From Bradyrhizobium sp. 132 (lineage in GTDB: Bacteria; Pseudomonadota; Alphaproteobacteria; Rhizobiales; Xanthobacteraceae), in the NCBI RefSeq assembly GCF_023074185.1, contig NZ_JADPKY010000111.1, forward strand, positions 1-54,098: a stretch of DNA of 54,098 nt. The letters are read 5' to 3'. This document shows positions 52,014-54,098 of this stretch, in pieces. The position numbers and the translations under genes are program-made. Numbering within the stretch: position 1 is the first letter of the stretch; each line of letters starts with the position of its first letter. Under the pieces are notes generated by a model. That model was not told the origin of the DNA. It made no database searches and worked only from the letters and a program-made list of their open reading frames with translations.

Positions 52014-53213
52014 TTATTCGGAGCTCGCGTCCAGCACTTCCCCGAAAGCTTCCCAGCTCGTGCCGGACCATCGCTGCAACCGCATCTGCGTCCAGATCAT
52101 GTTCTGGGCGCCGCTGGTATTGACCTTGATCCCCGGCAGCGCGGTCGGGACGACGAAATCCCTGAGGTTCTTGGCCTGCGCAAGAACGTTCTGGCGGGAC
52201 AGATCATTTCCGCATTGCTTCAGGATCTGCTCGAGCAGGATGCCTTGCTGATAACCGGTCAAATAGCTGCCGTTGGTGATATCGACACCCGACAAATATT
52301 TGTCGAGAAAGCTCCGGTAAGCCTGCATGGCAGGGTCGTCCTTCCACGCCTGATCCAGGATATCCTTGTTGATCGTCCCGACGATCACGCCGACTGATTT
52401 GTCGAGGCCGGCCGGGGTGAGCGTGCCTCCAACCGAACCGGACGGAAAGTCGATGATGACGGTCGCCTTCCAGCCGATCAAAGAGGCTTGCCGGATTGCC
52501 TGCGCGGCGAACTTCGGTGTTCCCGCGATCATCAACGCGTCGGCGCCGGAGCTCTTCAGATTGGTGATCTGTGAATCGACGGTCGGTTCGGTGACCTCGT
52601 AGGAAGCGCTGACGACTTTTCGATCGTAGTCCTTGCCGAGAAACGTCTTGAAGGCATTGACGTAATCTTTGCCGAGGTCGTCGTTTTGATAGAGGATCGC
52701 ATATTTGGCGTTCGGCAGCGTCTTGGTCAGATATTTGGCGTAGATTTTTCCTTCGGTATCGTAGCTGACAAGGCCCGTCGTGGTCAGCGGGTAAGCGGCG
52801 ACGTCGGTGAATTTTGATGATCCGCTGACGATTGCAATGCTGGGCACGCCTTTCGCCTTCAAATATTTCGCTGTCGCCGAAATGCCGGGAGTACCGAGCT
52901 GGCCGAACATGAACGCCACTTCATCGCTCTCAACGAGCTTGCGGACGTGCTCCACCGCTTTGGGCGGGCTGTACGCGTCGTCATAGGCGATGTAGTTGAT
53001 CTTGCGTCCGTTGACGCCGCCGCGGTCGTTCAAGGATTGAATGTAGGCGATCAGTCCCTTGCCCACGAGACCGATCGACGACGCCGGGCCGCTGAACGGA
53101 AACACCCCGCCGATCTTGATCTCGGTCGCAGAGACTCCCGGTTCGTCGGCCGCGAGTGCCGGGCCGCACAAGAGTAATGTCAGCGTAGCCACGAGCTTCC
53201 ATGTCGGCGTCAT
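52014..53213 (-). CDS. ABC transporter substrate-binding protein (LivK/aromatic acid type)
   Basis: 399 residues with a signal peptide (LVATLTLLLCGPALAADEPG). The mature start EIKIGGVFPFSGPASSIGLVG and NDRGGVNGRKINYIAYDDAYSP are type I binding protein motifs of the branched-chain/aromatic-acid group. GGGAGG lies about eight bases before the ATG at 53213. Operator site C overlaps its promoter. No permease or ATPase genes follow, so it must dock with a transporter encoded elsewhere. The coupling to a feruloyl-CoA-synthase-like gene suggests an aromatic carboxylate ligand. Confidence 0.93.
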   Translation of the reverse strand: MTPTWKLVATLTLLLCGPALAADEPGVSATEIKIGGVFPFSGPASSIGLVGKGLIAYIQSLNDRGGVNGRKINYIAYDDAYSPPKAVEHVRKLVESDEVAFMFGQLGTPGISATAKYLKAKGVPSIAIVSGSSKFTDVAAYPLTTTGLVSYDTEGKIYAKYLTKTLPNAKYAILYQNDDLGKDYVNAFKTFLGKDYDRKVVSASYEVTEPTVDSQITNLKSSGADALMIAGTPKFAAQAIRQASLIGWKATVIIDFPSGSVGGTLTPAGLDKSVGVIVGTINKDILDQAWKDDPAMQAYRSFLDKYLSGVDITNGSYLTGYQQGILLEQILKQCGNDLSRQNVLAQAKNLRDFVVPTALPGIKVNTSGAQNMIWTQMRLQRWSGTSWEAFGEVLDASSE

Positions 53214-53384
53214 TTTCTCGTCCTCCCAAACGCGCCGCGCCCTTTTCGGGGACATAGCGCTGTTACTGTGCGGCTGCCTGCTCGCGCCCTGCGTCCTCCA
53301 AGCCGAATTCGACTTCGCTGAACCGGACCCATCCAGGGCTGCAACCGCATATCGCGACCGTTACGACCAGTCGTCTCTTCTTTG

Positions 53385-53414
53385 AAGATACAGTTCTTTT
53401 TTAGAACTAGTCAA
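53385..53414 (-). promoter_or_regulatory. Operator site C within promoter of the binding protein-CoA ligase unit
   Basis: Minus strand: -35 TTGACT (53414-53409), -10 TATCTT (53390-53385). The spacer contains AGTTCT (53408-53403) and AGAACT (53397-53392) around five A bases, perfect over six, centre 53400. It matches sites A and B in sequence and position. Confidence 0.8.
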
Positions 53415-53880
53415 CTGCTATAATCCAACGCGGCCGCTCGCGAACTCCGGGGCGCGCTCACCTGCGGAATCGAGCTAAGCAAATTGGCGTGCTTCCAGCG
53501 CTACTCTGGAAGGGCCTGGCCAGTCGCTTTTGAAGTGTTCGAGACCGATCAACGCGCGGGCTCAGCCGCCCAGGCCGAGGCAAGATACGAAAATTCTCAG
53601 TTCTATTTAAGTATCAATCGCGCCTCCGGTTGCCCGCTCGGGAGCATCAGAAGCGCTATCTTGCCAACGCCAACGTCAGCACGCAGCGCGGTACGACGTT
53701 CGTGGTTCTCTCCAATGCGACGATCAAAAGAATCCGGCGCTCAAATCCAGGCCATGGGTAAGCGAAAGCAGAACACGAAAGCGCACGCTCCGGCCAACAG
53801 CAGCGCGTGCTTTGCCACGCCGGCGCTGGTAACCGAGAAGATCGTGCGGGAAATTGCGCTTAAGATGGCCGTCTTGCACA
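53415..53880. other. Intergenic stretch without a convincing gene
   Basis: No frame has both a plausible start and protein-like composition. A rightward frame from 53484 runs on into the repeat at 53885 and is rich in Arg, Ser and Ala. A short frame around 53640-53755 reads EHQKRYLANANVSTQRGTTF and could be a relic, but I cannot name it. Nothing else was seen. Confidence 0.6.
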
Positions 53881-53884
53881 CGCC

Positions 53885-54098
53885 TTCGCGTCCTCGCGGC
53901 GCATTCCGCCCGAGCTTTGCTTCGTCGCTCCACCCTCTTGTCCAGGAGGGCGCAGGGAAGGCCGGGTGCCGGCTGGCACCCACGGTCCGCTGCGCGAAAT
54001 GTAGCGCAAGGAAACCGCACAGCAGCATACAGGTGTAGCCAAATCACTCGGCCTTCCCTGCGCAGTGGCTTTACGGCGTATGCCGTGCTCTCCCGGGA
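53885..54098. repeat. Long interspersed repeat of Bradyrhizobium type, cut by window edge
   Basis: GCGCAGGGAAGGCCG (53950-53964) and CGGCCTTCCCTGCGC (54049-54063) are perfect 15-bp inverted arms. The middle contains GGGTGCCGGCTGGCACCC and the flank ends in GCATGCCGTGCTCTCCC-like text, all familiar from a repeat family frequent in Bradyrhizobium intergenic regions, often mis-annotated as small proteins. Confidence 0.85.

Noticed and set aside
53484..54038. 184-codon rightward open frame as a gene
   Set aside because: Its last third is the interspersed repeat and the rest has low-complexity Arg/Ser/Ala composition with no ribosome site.

Overview
The window is GC-rich DNA from an alphaproteobacterium, most likely Bradyrhizobium or a close relative. 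The evidence is the codon and protein style, the fused LivHM permease, GGAAC-N16-CGTT promoters of the EcfG general stress type, and two kinds of interspersed palindromic repeat that I recognise from Bradyrhizobium genomes. It reads as an accessory, metabolically versatile chromosomal segment. No rRNA, tRNA, CRISPR array or complete mobile element is visible.

Layout. 1-98: end of an IS5-family insertion sequence. 97-3540: nickel uptake pair (TonB receptor broken by an in-frame TGA, plus a NiCoT permease) behind a perfect NikR-type operator. 3591-3692: interspersed palindrome. 3713-11552: one long leftward transcription unit with a MetQ-like binding protein, a flavin monooxygenase, two carboxymuconolactone-decarboxylase-fold proteins and a complete LivKHMGF-type ABC transporter. 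11904-14104: MATE exporter and divergent TetR regulator around a 51-bp palindrome. 14302-16924: an internally duplicated unknown protein and an orphan peptide-binding protein. 17055-23295: stress and glycogen island (SDR, DUF3606, GlgX, secreted protein, Mn-catalase/DUF892 fusion) with several EcfG-type promoters and remnants of glgA and a DUF892 gene. 23299-28760: an Mfd paralogue with a Lys/Ser repeat, DUF3750 and two DUF2934 proteins.

28921-38638: catabolic cassette. A leftward operon (TRAP transporter DctPQM, type II dehydroquinase, a DUF protein, a TIM-barrel isomerase/dehydratase, an FAD dehydrogenase) is divergent from a GntR regulator, a frameshifted M24 peptidase and an SMP-30 lactonase. 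The enzyme set suggests breakdown of quinate/shikimate-like hydroaromatic acids; this is an inference.

38728-53213: acyl-CoA/aromatic-acid catabolic region. It holds two CoA ligases (one feruloyl-CoA synthase-like), a paired acyl-CoA dehydrogenase, thiolase, nitronate-monooxygenase-family enzyme, two Tyr-less SDRs, GST, a 2-hydroxychromene-2-carboxylate-isomerase-like protein, a CaiB CoA-transferase, an ABC binding protein and an HxlR regulator. Three leftward promoters here carry the same operator (AGTTCT-N5-AGAACT or a close variant) centred between -35 and -10. I read this as one regulon, probably controlled by the HxlR protein at 49548-50060. This is the most interesting unreported-looking feature of the window. 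The last ~200 bases are another interspersed repeat.
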